A DNA stretch of 54,905 nucleotides, taken from the NCBI GenBank assembly GCA_938027655.1, contig CALJAP010000087.1, positions 1-54,905 of the forward strand, given 5' to 3'. The translations under genes were made by a program, and so were the position numbers. Each line of letters starts with the position of its first letter. Within the stretch, counting starts at the first letter, position 1. Positions 28,956-37,621 of this stretch are shown here, one piece after another. The DNA comes from an uncultured bacterium (GTDB taxonomy: Bacteria; Armatimonadota; HRBIN16). The notes under the pieces were generated by a model. The model saw only the letters and a program-made list of their open reading frames with translations, had not been told where the DNA came from and ran no database searches.

Positions 28956-31468
28956 AGACGTTTGCGCAACACCAGTAAATATTCTGCTTTCATGCCCTCT
29001 GGGTTTTTGTTTCTGCGTCCTCTGAACAGCTGTCGGTTCTTAATCTCGTCCTCGTACACGTGTTCGCGTTCAAACCCCATCGGCTCGAAATACTCTGCAA
29101 CCACCCGCCAAGTTTCTATTTGTATGCCGTCTACCACAGGATTGCCGACAAAGATACACATTCGTCCGTCGGGGCAAAGTGTTTCGGATGCGTTCTGCAA
29201 GGCACGAAGCGTGTAGTAAAAGTAAGCATCCACGATGCTCAGAAGATTCGGGCGAAGTAGACGACTCCTGACCTTTTCCAAGGTAGGAGTGTACACCTGT
29301 TCGGGCGCCTTGCGGTATGGTATTTCCAACCTGCTCACCTGCTTTACCTGCTCTTCCGAATAGCCTAACCAGTACAACTCCAGCTTCGAAGTGCGAATAT
29401 ACTCTTGTGCCTGCAAATAGGGAGGCGATGTAATCACCGCACATACCGGTTCATCGACCTGAGGGAAGCTCGTTGCAGTATCCACCCCTCCTCGGTATAT
29501 AACTTGGGCACACAGTTGTAATCTGGCTAAATCTTTCAAACGATATAGAGCCTCCAGAGATTCTTCAACAAGCATATTGTCCATTAGGCTGCGCCAGTCG
29601 CTATCGAGTAGTGAATCCATCTGAACGCGCTTATACCGCGACTTGAACAGTTTGGGGGCCTTATGTTCGGCGTATGAGAAGTGTTTGCTGACCCGGAGCA
29701 TTGCTACTTCAATAACCTGCGCGTAGGGGTCGGTGCTGTGTTCCTTTAGCCAACCCCAATAGCGACATAGAACCTCCAGCACGCGAGAGTCATACCAATA
29801 TTCTATATTTGACCAACTTGGTCGAAAATACTGTCGGCTATCACGCACTTCGGCGAGCCGGTGCATTAAGTCGGACGGATTCAGATCAGCCCGACGGAAA
29901 AGTATTTTCGTCGGAACAATGTGGTTGAGCATGGGATTAATGTCGAGTAATATGGCGTTTCTACGGAGAAGTGCTGCCTCCAAACCTACAGTTGCCGACC
30001 CTGCAAATGGGTCAAGAACCCAGTCATCAGGTGCAGTGTAATGGCGTATACAGTAATGCGGCACGTGAGGTATGAATTTCGCCGGATAATAGTATAAACC
30101 GTGCGTTAAGTAAGTTGTATCGGTAATTTCCGGCACAAGGTCTCTAAAGCTAACTGGCGTGACTTCTTGCTCCGTTGGTTGAGGCAACATATCAAATAGT
30201 CGAGCTTGATAGAAGGCTGATGGCTCACAAACTTGTTCCATCTCACTTGAAGCGTTCGAAGCCGATATACTTTTAGACCCGCTGCTTGCACCACACCATC
30301 TTTCATAAATCGCTAATAGATACAACAAGTCGCGTATGTAGAGGGACTGATCGGCGGGGGACGTTAAGGGAACCGATGGCTCTGTCCAAGATAGCACTAG
30401 CTGTTGAGCCGCAGCGTCAATAGAACGCTGAAGGTCTCGGTAGCAGGTATGGTCTAAGTGAATCCCCAACGCTCTACACTTGTTTCGGAGCGTCTGGATG
30501 TTCGATATGCCTTTAGTCTTGGTGATGTCTATCTCGATGCTTGCTACCGCGTAGCTTATCCATAAATCATCCCACGAAGTCACTAAATCTATAGTCTTCT
30601 GTACGGCTTTGGTTAGGGTGTGCCAAGACTCCGGTGAGTGGCGTGTAGATTGACCGTTGTTTGCATCTTGCCAATCCAGCACCGCCTCCAGTATTTGGTC
30701 GAGACCATATGCCAAGCGCAGGACTAAACCTGCACCTACAGAAATACCTTCAAAGATGCGCGTCTCGAAATCCTCTAACACCTGCGGACTAACAAGCTCT
30801 CGAATCTCGGACTGGATTTTGTTCGCGGCGGATGTTCGCTGCACACTCGCCCCGGCGTCCCACACGCCAACCAAGTACAAAAGAGGCTGGTGCGGCATCG
30901 TCGACGTCCTTAATAGCGCCTTCAGGGCTTCTACTAAGGAACCTTTTGCCGTTGTCCCGCCTGTATCGTCACGAGAGCGAAGCTGCATCACAATACACTT
31001 GCTCAATTTAGAGCTGTTCGCCAGAATATCTATGTCTCCTATGCTGAGGTCTGTAACGTTAAAAAGCCGTTCTAAAAACGCTTTCTTGTCGCTCTGCTTC
31101 CCCAAAACCTCATTGAAAGCGGTTTTATTCCTGATAAACTCAGCTGTCAGTGCCTCTAAGACCTTGCCCTGCCTCGCACGATATGAGCTGTGGAACCACT
31201 GTTGGAAGGGGAAAAGCAGCAGGTAGTAGCTGGCTAATGAGTAAGACCGCTGTGCCTCTCTTTTGGCGCTCTCTATTCCAGCAGCAAATCCCTTTATAGT
31301 GTCTGATGCTCTAGCCAAACCAACAAGGTTGCTGTCAAACAAGTGACAAATCAATTCCCTTGTGAGCCTGAGCGGGCTTTCTAGGATTTGCCGCGCGATT
31401 TTCACCTCTTCGGTCTCATCTTGAAGTAGCAAGAAAGATCGAGGATGGCTTTCGAAAGCATTCGTCAT
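28952..31468 (-). CDS. Large DNA methyltransferase with uncharacterised N-terminal region; candidate restriction-modification fusion
   Basis: C-terminal half: LTHGLYYYPAKFIPHVP, VLDPFAGSATVGLEAALLRRNAILLDINP (SAM motif I), VCAVITSPPYLQAQEYIRTSKLELYWLGY (motif IV TSPPY). N-terminal ~430 aa includes LSIGDIDILANSSKLSKCIVMQLRSRDDTGGTTAKGSLVEAL. Start set at ATG 31468 with GGAGG 6 nt upstream. Confidence 0.8.
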   Translation of the reverse strand: MTNAFESHPRSFLLLQDETEEVKIARQILESPLRLTRELICHLFDSNLVGLARASDTIKGFAAGIESAKREAQRSYSLASYYLLLFPFQQWFHSSYRARQGKVLEALTAEFIRNKTAFNEVLGKQSDKKAFLERLFNVTDLSIGDIDILANSSKLSKCIVMQLRSRDDTGGTTAKGSLVEALKALLRTSTMPHQPLLYLVGVWDAGASVQRTSAANKIQSEIRELVSPQVLEDFETRIFEGISVGAGLVLRLAYGLDQILEAVLDWQDANNGQSTRHSPESWHTLTKAVQKTIDLVTSWDDLWISYAVASIEIDITKTKGISNIQTLRNKCRALGIHLDHTCYRDLQRSIDAAAQQLVLSWTEPSVPLTSPADQSLYIRDLLYLLAIYERWCGASSGSKSISASNASSEMEQVCEPSAFYQARLFDMLPQPTEQEVTPVSFRDLVPEITDTTYLTHGLYYYPAKFIPHVPHYCIRHYTAPDDWVLDPFAGSATVGLEAALLRRNAILLDINPMLNHIVPTKILFRRADLNPSDLMHRLAEVRDSRQYFRPSWSNIEYWYDSRVLEVLCRYWGWLKEHSTDPYAQVIEVAMLRVSKHFSYAEHKAPKLFKSRYKRVQMDSLLDSDWRSLMDNMLVEESLEALYRLKDLARLQLCAQVIYRGGVDTATSFPQVDEPVCAVITSPPYLQAQEYIRTSKLELYWLGYSEEQVKQVSRLEIPYRKAPEQVYTPTLEKVRSRLLRPNLLSIVDAYFYYTLRALQNASETLCPDGRMCIFVGNPVVDGIQIETWRVVAEYFEPMGFEREHVYEDEIKNRQLFRGRRNKNPEGMKAEYLLVLRKRL

Positions 31469-31653
31469 TCCGAGCCTCCATTGTCTTAACACCTGACATC
31501 TGCAGAATCATCCACAGATACCTGTCCAAGTGCCGCAGCCTGTTTATTCGCCCAACAAGCCTGAATGTCTTCCGGCTCTAGCGCGGGTTAGCCTTCCAGA
31601 AAGGTTGCGGCTACATGCTGGATTCTGTATATCACCCGAATCACCTCACACAC

Positions 31654-31666
31654 GATTATACCAGAA
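31654..31666 (-). promoter_or_regulatory. Putative extended -10 promoter for the methyltransferase gene
   Basis: Minus strand TTCTGGTATAATC (TGn-TATAAT); identical 13-mer at 45828-45840. Confidence 0.45.
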
Positions 31667-31678
31667 CCTTGCCCCCAG

Positions 31679-31707
31679 CTGACACCTCCTGCGCCTCGTG
31701 ATATAAT
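31679..31707 (+). promoter_or_regulatory. Extended -10 promoter for nurA-herA
   Basis: CTGACA (31679-31684), 17 nt, TGATATAAT (-10 at 31702-31707). Confidence 0.65.
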
Positions 31708-31740
31708 ATGCGTAACATTGGGGTGGCGGTGGCGCAGAAG

Positions 31741-33612
31741 ATGTCCGTGCTGTCGGAGATTTGGAAGGGATACCACAACTCCCTGACCTTCTCGCGCAGT
31801 CGGTTTGAGCAGCTGTATCAGCACCGGCTGGAGAACGGTTGCGCCTTCTACCACCAGTTCTTCCACCGCCTGATACTCCCCTTCGCCCAGAAGTTTCAAT
31901 CGGAAACCTATCGTCGCCACCTGCGCGAGGTGGCGGAGCGCATCCTAGACACCGACCGCATCGACTTCGTCGCCATCGACGGAACCTGCACCAAAGACGC
32001 CTTTCAGGACTTCGTGGTGTTCTTTGGAGGGGCATACGGCGCGAAAGGCTCGGTGAGGCTGAAGAGTGACCCGCCGGTGGTGCAATACGAACGCTGGGAC
32101 ATGAACCGCGACGTGTCCCTAGTCGCCTACGTGCCCGTGCCTTTCGCCAACATCGAGGACGTGACCAACGCCGACGTGCAGGAGACCTTCGTGGTCTCCG
32201 ACCAGGAGCGTGTCAACCTGTCTAACATCCACACCAGCCTGATGCAGCTGGCGGAGATATACCTCGCCTATTCCGTCGCCAGCGCGAGCACCCACGACTA
32301 CCCACGTCTCATCATGCTGGACCAGTCGCTCAGCGGGCTGATGGCGGCGGTGTCGCACGGCGCGGGCACGGAGCTGGTAGGCTATCCTTACGACCGCCGC
32401 TCGCTGGACGCATTCGACATCCGCGTGGCGTTCATGCATCCCGTCTCGCGCGAACTGGGCGTGCCGTCCACCAAGCTGTTCGGAAGGCATCTGGCGGTGC
32501 TGGCGGAGTTCCACCTCCGCAATACCGACCGTATCCCACTGGAAGAACTGTACCGGAGCCTGCAACTCACCCCTGCCGAGCTGCAAAGCGCGGTGCGCAT
32601 CTTGACGAACAAACCCACCCCACTGTGCGAGATAGACGCCGGCGGTCACCTGCGTACCCGCTACGCCTGCCGTGAGTCGTGGCGATACACCGTGAGCCTG
32701 TTCGAAAATATCTGCGAACGGCTCTTTGTCGACAAAGACCCCTCCGCACTGGTATACGAAGCGCCCGACCCCGACAACCCAAACCTGCGCCGTCAGCGGT
32801 GGATGTCGCCCGAAGATGTACACTTTTTGACCACCGTCGGGCTGCGGGCGTTGATCGAAAAGTGCTGGGAGCGGAATATCTTGCTGGTGGGCGTGGTGAA
32901 GGACTCCGAGTCGCGTTACCTCACGCGAAACTATCTCGGCGTGATGAAACAGGTCGGCGTCTACCCCGAACTGCGAGAGATGGACATCGCTCCCCTGCCA
33001 TGGACCGACCGTATCTTCCTGGAGACCGTTCCGCTCTACTGCGACATCTCGCTGGAGGCGCCGTGGAGCACCATCGAGTTCGATTCGGTCTTCAAGACGT
33101 TGCGTCTGGGCATCGATGAGTTCACCGGCGAGCCAACGATTATCGGCACGCCCAGCCGAATCGGGGAGATTGTGTCGCCGGAGAGGTTGTTCCTGCGCTC
33201 GCTGGCGCAGTTCTTCCTGTCGCGCGATAAGCGCACCCCCATCAGCGGGCACGTCATCTTTCTGGACAGGCTGGCGATGCCCAAATGGGATAAAGGGGCA
33301 ATGGAGCACCCGTTCGTCATTCACAACGAGCGCGTGGGCACGATAAAACCCCTGCTCTACCCCGATGCCGACGCCGAAAACCCCGTGCAACAGGTGATGA
33401 TGTACCTGCTGGGCGTGCTCACGCGCAATCACTTCCCCGAAGTCATCGGCTATCCCGACCCGTTGCACAAAGCGGATTGGGGCGCGAAGACGGTGGGCAA
33501 ACGCGCCCGCGAGATGATTCTCAGCAGTGAGATTCCGTTCCATACCAACCCGATTGCCCGCACCCTGCGCCGTCTGCGCGAGGAGGGCGAACGTCGGAGG
33601 AGGGAGCCATGA
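31741..33612 (+). CDS. NurA-domain nuclease
   Basis: Start moved from 31708 (directly abutting the -10) to ATG 31741; IDFVAIDGTCTKDAFQDFVVFFGGAYG and LIMLDQSLSGLMAAVSHG as NurA Asp motifs; next gene is HerA-like with 4-nt overlap. Confidence 0.8.
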   Translation: MSVLSEIWKGYHNSLTFSRSRFEQLYQHRLENGCAFYHQFFHRLILPFAQKFQSETYRRHLREVAERILDTDRIDFVAIDGTCTKDAFQDFVVFFGGAYGAKGSVRLKSDPPVVQYERWDMNRDVSLVAYVPVPFANIEDVTNADVQETFVVSDQERVNLSNIHTSLMQLAEIYLAYSVASASTHDYPRLIMLDQSLSGLMAAVSHGAGTELVGYPYDRRSLDAFDIRVAFMHPVSRELGVPSTKLFGRHLAVLAEFHLRNTDRIPLEELYRSLQLTPAELQSAVRILTNKPTPLCEIDAGGHLRTRYACRESWRYTVSLFENICERLFVDKDPSALVYEAPDPDNPNLRRQRWMSPEDVHFLTTVGLRALIEKCWERNILLVGVVKDSESRYLTRNYLGVMKQVGVYPELREMDIAPLPWTDRIFLETVPLYCDISLEAPWSTIEFDSVFKTLRLGIDEFTGEPTIIGTPSRIGEIVSPERLFLRSLAQFFLSRDKRTPISGHVIFLDRLAMPKWDKGAMEHPFVIHNERVGTIKPLLYPDADAENPVQQVMMYLLGVLTRNHFPEVIGYPDPLHKADWGAKTVGKRAREMILSSEIPFHTNPIARTLRRLREEGERRRREP

Positions 33613-35483
33613 TTACCTTCGTCACCGGACTGGAAGGCACGCTGATTCGGGTTCAGGAAGACCCGGAGGCGCGCTACGAGTTCGAAATCTGGTTCGACTA
33701 CACGCGCCAGGCAATGAACCTGATTCGCGAGGGCGCACTGCTGGCGGTGCCCAACTTCGCCTCCAACCACGCCGAGAGTCACCGCTCCATTCTGGAGGTG
33801 GTTTCCATTCTGCCGTTGCACTACGGACTGGGCGACAACCCGCAGGGCTATCCGGGCTTCGTGGTGGAAGCGGCGCGCAGTGCGGTGCGCGACTGGGAAG
33901 AGCAGGAAAGCGAACCCACCGAAGACGTGACCAAAATCCGCTGCATCGCCATCCCCACCAACCTGGAGATTGTAGAGGGCGACGGACAAAGCCTCCTGCA
34001 GGAGGAGAGCAACCTGCCGATGATAGGGGCAAAGGCTCTGCTGCTGGACACCTCCAGCACCGAGTACGTGCTGAACAGTGGACTGCCACAGGGCGTGCCC
34101 ATCTTCACTGTCGGCAATCTGGTGCGCGACCCACTGGTGGATGTGAAGGTATCCGCAGAGGACCTGTTGCGTACACACTTTGCCATCTTCGGCTTCACGG
34201 GCGCAGGCAAGTCCAACCTGGTCAGCACGCTGGTGGACAAGGTGCTGAACGCATTCTGCACGGAAGAGCCGCTGCAGGAACCGCCGCGTGAACAGGTCAA
34301 AGTCGTGCTGTTCGACCTGATGGGCGAGTACAGCGTGCTGCTGGCGGACTGGCTGGTGAAGGCGCCCGACGCCTGTCTGCTGGTGCTGACCGAAGAGACC
34401 CTGCCCGAAGATGTGCTACAGTTTATGGAACAACCCACCAACGAGGCGTTCAGCAAGGCACTGACCGCCTTGGCGCAGACCACCCTCTACCCGCGTGCGC
34501 TCATCGGCAGGCGCAGTGATTTCCGCTTCGCGTGGCGGCGGCTGCTCAACCCCAAGAGCGCACGGGTGCACCTGTACCGCGAAAAACCGCCCACGCTCGG
34601 CAAACTGGTAGAACGCTACTGGAACCCGCGTGGCACACTGGGCAAGAACGACCCGAAGATACGCCAGGAGGTGCGCAACTGGATAGCCACCGAGGACAAC
34701 ACACCCTTCGACGAGGGAAGCGCGACGAAGCTGTTCGAATGGATTGAGCGCATGTTCGACAGCGGATTACTGAGCACCAACGACGCCCGCGAATCGTTCC
34801 AGTCCCTGCGCGATGCGGTGGACGACGCCTTTCGCCGCTACATTAGCCCGCGCCACGTGCACGATGCCTTCCAGATGACGCTGGGCGAGCTCATCGGCAG
34901 GCTCAACGACCCGCACTTCTCCGGCTTGTACGTCGTTCAGTCGCACGACCCCGACCGCCTGCGCGATTTCGCCGCCACACTGGGCGAGGTGATGTTCGAA
35001 AACCGACGCAAGAGCGGTAAAATCAACCCGCTGGTGGTGTTCGTGTTCGACGAGGCGGACGAGTTCATCCCCCAGCGACGCGAGGGCGCGGACGACAGCT
35101 ACGGTCGCTCCCGCTTCGTGGTGATGACCCTCGCTCGACGGGGACGTAAGTTCGGGCTGGGCGTGGGTATCGCCACCCAGCGCGTACGCTATCTGGACAC
35201 CAACATCATGGCGCAGCCACATACCTACTTCGTCAGCAAAATGCCCCGACAGTCCGACCGCCAGGCGATTGCGGAAGCCTTCGGCATCTCGGAAGAGCTG
35301 TTCGGGCAGACCTTCAAGTTCAAGAAGGGCGACTGGCTGCTGATGAGTCACGACGCCATCGGGCTGGAGGCGGTTCCTGTACCCATCCACTGCGAGGACG
35401 CCAACCGCCGCGTGGAGGCGTTCCTGGATCACCTCAAAGCGGAGTGGCAGAGGTCGCGCGAGACGGTGCGGACGCGGGAGTAA
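33609..35483 (+). CDS. HerA-like DNA translocase/helicase ATPase
   Basis: HerA barrel-like N-terminus, Walker A GFTGAGKSNLVSTLVDKV, Walker B VVFVFDEADEFIPQRR, VMTLARRGRKFGLGVGIATQRV. Confidence 0.9.
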   Translation: MITFVTGLEGTLIRVQEDPEARYEFEIWFDYTRQAMNLIREGALLAVPNFASNHAESHRSILEVVSILPLHYGLGDNPQGYPGFVVEAARSAVRDWEEQESEPTEDVTKIRCIAIPTNLEIVEGDGQSLLQEESNLPMIGAKALLLDTSSTEYVLNSGLPQGVPIFTVGNLVRDPLVDVKVSAEDLLRTHFAIFGFTGAGKSNLVSTLVDKVLNAFCTEEPLQEPPREQVKVVLFDLMGEYSVLLADWLVKAPDACLLVLTEETLPEDVLQFMEQPTNEAFSKALTALAQTTLYPRALIGRRSDFRFAWRRLLNPKSARVHLYREKPPTLGKLVERYWNPRGTLGKNDPKIRQEVRNWIATEDNTPFDEGSATKLFEWIERMFDSGLLSTNDARESFQSLRDAVDDAFRRYISPRHVHDAFQMTLGELIGRLNDPHFSGLYVVQSHDPDRLRDFAATLGEVMFENRRKSGKINPLVVFVFDEADEFIPQRREGADDSYGRSRFVVMTLARRGRKFGLGVGIATQRVRYLDTNIMAQPHTYFVSKMPRQSDRQAIAEAFGISEELFGQTFKFKKGDWLLMSHDAIGLEAVPVPIHCEDANRRVEAFLDHLKAEWQRSRETVRTRE

Positions 35484-35500
35484 GGCGAGGCTTCGCCCGA

Positions 35501-36280
35501 TTAAAACGGAACAGAACTCTCCTCCTCAAACCGTTCCTTCGCCCGCTGAAAGCCCTCCATCAATACACTCATCTCGTTCACGATGTTGAAGAAACGTGCC
35601 CCCATCGCCATCTGCTCCACGTACGAGGGAACCGTGCCCGCCACCGCCCAGTGCTTGCCGTGTCGGTTGCACGCATCCGCCACCCGCGCGATGGCTTGCT
35701 GCATGAGCGGATGCGTCAGTTCCCCACGCACGCCCAGACTCTGCGACAGGTCGGCGGGACCGACCAGCAACAGGTCCAGCCCCTCGGTGCGGGCAATCGC
35801 CTCGATGTCCTCTACCGCCTCCTTGCGCTCGATCATCACGCCCAGCAAAATCTCGCGGTTTGCCCACTCACAGTACTCCGGCAAGGGCACGATACCGTAG
35901 CGCATATCCACGCTGCCGCCGATACCGCGCCAGCCCATCGGCGCAAAACGCGCCATGCGCACGAACTCGCGGGCGTCCTCTCCACCTGTGCAGTGGGGTA
36001 GTAGCAAGCCCGTCGCCCCTGCCTCCAACGGGCGGATGACGTTATTGTAGCTGCCGCGCGGGATGCGTACCATCGCCTCCATGCCCGTTGCCCGCGCCGC
36101 CAGAATCATCTGCGACATCTGCTCCCACGTGGTGTCGGAGTGCTCCATTTCAATCCACACGCAGTCGTAGCCCGCAATGCCCAGCATCTCCACGATTTTC
36201 CAGTGGGGAACCGTCCACACCGCGCCCACCAGCACCGGCTTGCCCTCGCGCAACTTCCTAAGTACCTTGTTGACGTGCAT
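35501..36280 (-). CDS. HpcH/HpaI-family aldolase
   Basis: GYDCVWIEMEHSDTTWEQM, GATGLLLPHCTGGEDAREFV, LDLLLVGPADLSQSLG. Confidence 0.9.
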   Translation of the reverse strand: MHVNKVLRKLREGKPVLVGAVWTVPHWKIVEMLGIAGYDCVWIEMEHSDTTWEQMSQMILAARATGMEAMVRIPRGSYNNVIRPLEAGATGLLLPHCTGGEDAREFVRMARFAPMGWRGIGGSVDMRYGIVPLPEYCEWANREILLGVMIERKEAVEDIEAIARTEGLDLLLVGPADLSQSLGVRGELTHPLMQQAIARVADACNRHGKHWAVAGTVPSYVEQMAMGARFFNIVNEMSVLMEGFQRAKERFEEESSVPF

Positions 36281-36406
36281 TTTCCCATCCGCCTCCTGTC
36301 TGTTGGGTTCTCTTTCGCGTCCGCGTCTCCGGTTTCCTTGTCAGGCAGGAAATTCGCGACACTGACCGAATCTGCTGTTAGATGCTTACCCTATCAGGAG
36401 GAACCC

Positions 36407-37513
36407 ATGAGCATCAGTGTTGGCATTGTCGGTGTTGGGCAATTTGGCAGGTACTTTATCCCGCTGTTCCGCGACCATCCCGATGTACACCGACTTGCGC
36501 TGTGCGACCTGAACGCTGAACGTCTAGCGCGTGCCGCCCTCGAGTTTGGCGTGAACGAAACCTATTCCTCGCTGGACGAAATCTGCCAGAGCGACCTGGA
36601 TGCCCTAGTGCTTATCACTCAACACTGGCTGCATGCCGAGCAGGCGATGCAAGCGATGGAATCGGGCAAGCACGTGTATAGCGCCGTCCCTCCAGCGTAC
36701 GCCCGCGAGCCGGAGCAAACATTGGAGCTGTGCGACCGCTTGGTAGAAACCGTACGACGCACTGGACAGGTCTACATGCTGGGAGAAACCACCTTCTTCC
36801 GTCCCGAAACCATCTTCTGCCGCCAAAAGGCGCAGGAAGGGGCTTTCGGAAACTTTGTCTACGCCGAAGGCGAGTACTTCCACGACATTTCGCACGGACT
36901 GTACGAGGTGCTGCGAAACCGTTGGGGTGAGCAGTTTGGCAGGGATAAAACGGGCGACCCGCCTATGTATTATCCTACCCACTCCACCTGCGGCGTCATC
37001 AGCGTCATGGGCGCGCATATGACCGAGGTCTCCGCTCAGGGCTATATCTACCCCAACGACGATTGGCATCGCTCCGATACCATCTGGCAAAACCCATTTA
37101 GCAACGAAGTAGCCCTGTTTCGCATGAGCAACGGCGCCGCCGCGCGTATCTGTGAGTTTCGGCGTGTCGGGCATGTTGGACGCGAGGGGTTCCGCATCTA
37201 CGGTACGGAAGCGAGTTTCGAAAACGACGTCTCCGGAGCAAAATGGGTTACCAAAAGCGGTTGGGAACCAATAGACCTGAGTACAGTGGGCGAACCTCTA
37301 CCCGAGCCGCTGGCAGCAGATAAAGGCGGGCACGGTGGTTCACACGCCTATCTGGTTCATGAGTTTGTAGACGCCTGCAACAGAGGCAGGCTGCCGCGCA
37401 TTCACGTCTGGGAGGCGGTGCGCTACCTAGCGCCTGGAGTGGTTGCTCATCTGTCCGCCCTGCGCGATGGCGAACTGCTCAAAATCCCAGACTGGGGTGA
37501 TCCGCCACAGTAG
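36407..37513 (+). CDS. Gfo/Idh/MocA-family oxidoreductase
   Basis: MSISVGIVGVGQFGRYFIPLFRDHP Rossmann start, ESGKHVYSAVPPAY; SD AGGAGG before ATG 36407. Confidence 0.85.
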   Translation: MSISVGIVGVGQFGRYFIPLFRDHPDVHRLALCDLNAERLARAALEFGVNETYSSLDEICQSDLDALVLITQHWLHAEQAMQAMESGKHVYSAVPPAYAREPEQTLELCDRLVETVRRTGQVYMLGETTFFRPETIFCRQKAQEGAFGNFVYAEGEYFHDISHGLYEVLRNRWGEQFGRDKTGDPPMYYPTHSTCGVISVMGAHMTEVSAQGYIYPNDDWHRSDTIWQNPFSNEVALFRMSNGAAARICEFRRVGHVGREGFRIYGTEASFENDVSGAKWVTKSGWEPIDLSTVGEPLPEPLAADKGGHGGSHAYLVHEFVDACNRGRLPRIHVWEAVRYLAPGVVAHLSALRDGELLKIPDWGDPPQ

Positions 37514-37621
37514 GCGCATCCAGATACTCCACCAACACGTCGTGCGTGTCGTAATCGTTGGGCAGGGATTGCCCTTCCTCGAAGCGAATTATGCCAAAAC
37601 ATAGGTTGTCTTTAGGAGAGG

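Noticed and set aside
31708-31740. ATG 31708 as nurA start
   Set aside because: It directly abuts the TATAAT -10 element, so it would precede the likely transcription start; ATG 31741 fits better.
32119-33543. 474-aa minus-strand ORF opposite the NurA gene
   Set aside because: Shadow ORF of a GC-rich coding gene; Gln/Arg/His/Val-rich composition, no recognisable motifs, and the plus strand has clear NurA motifs.
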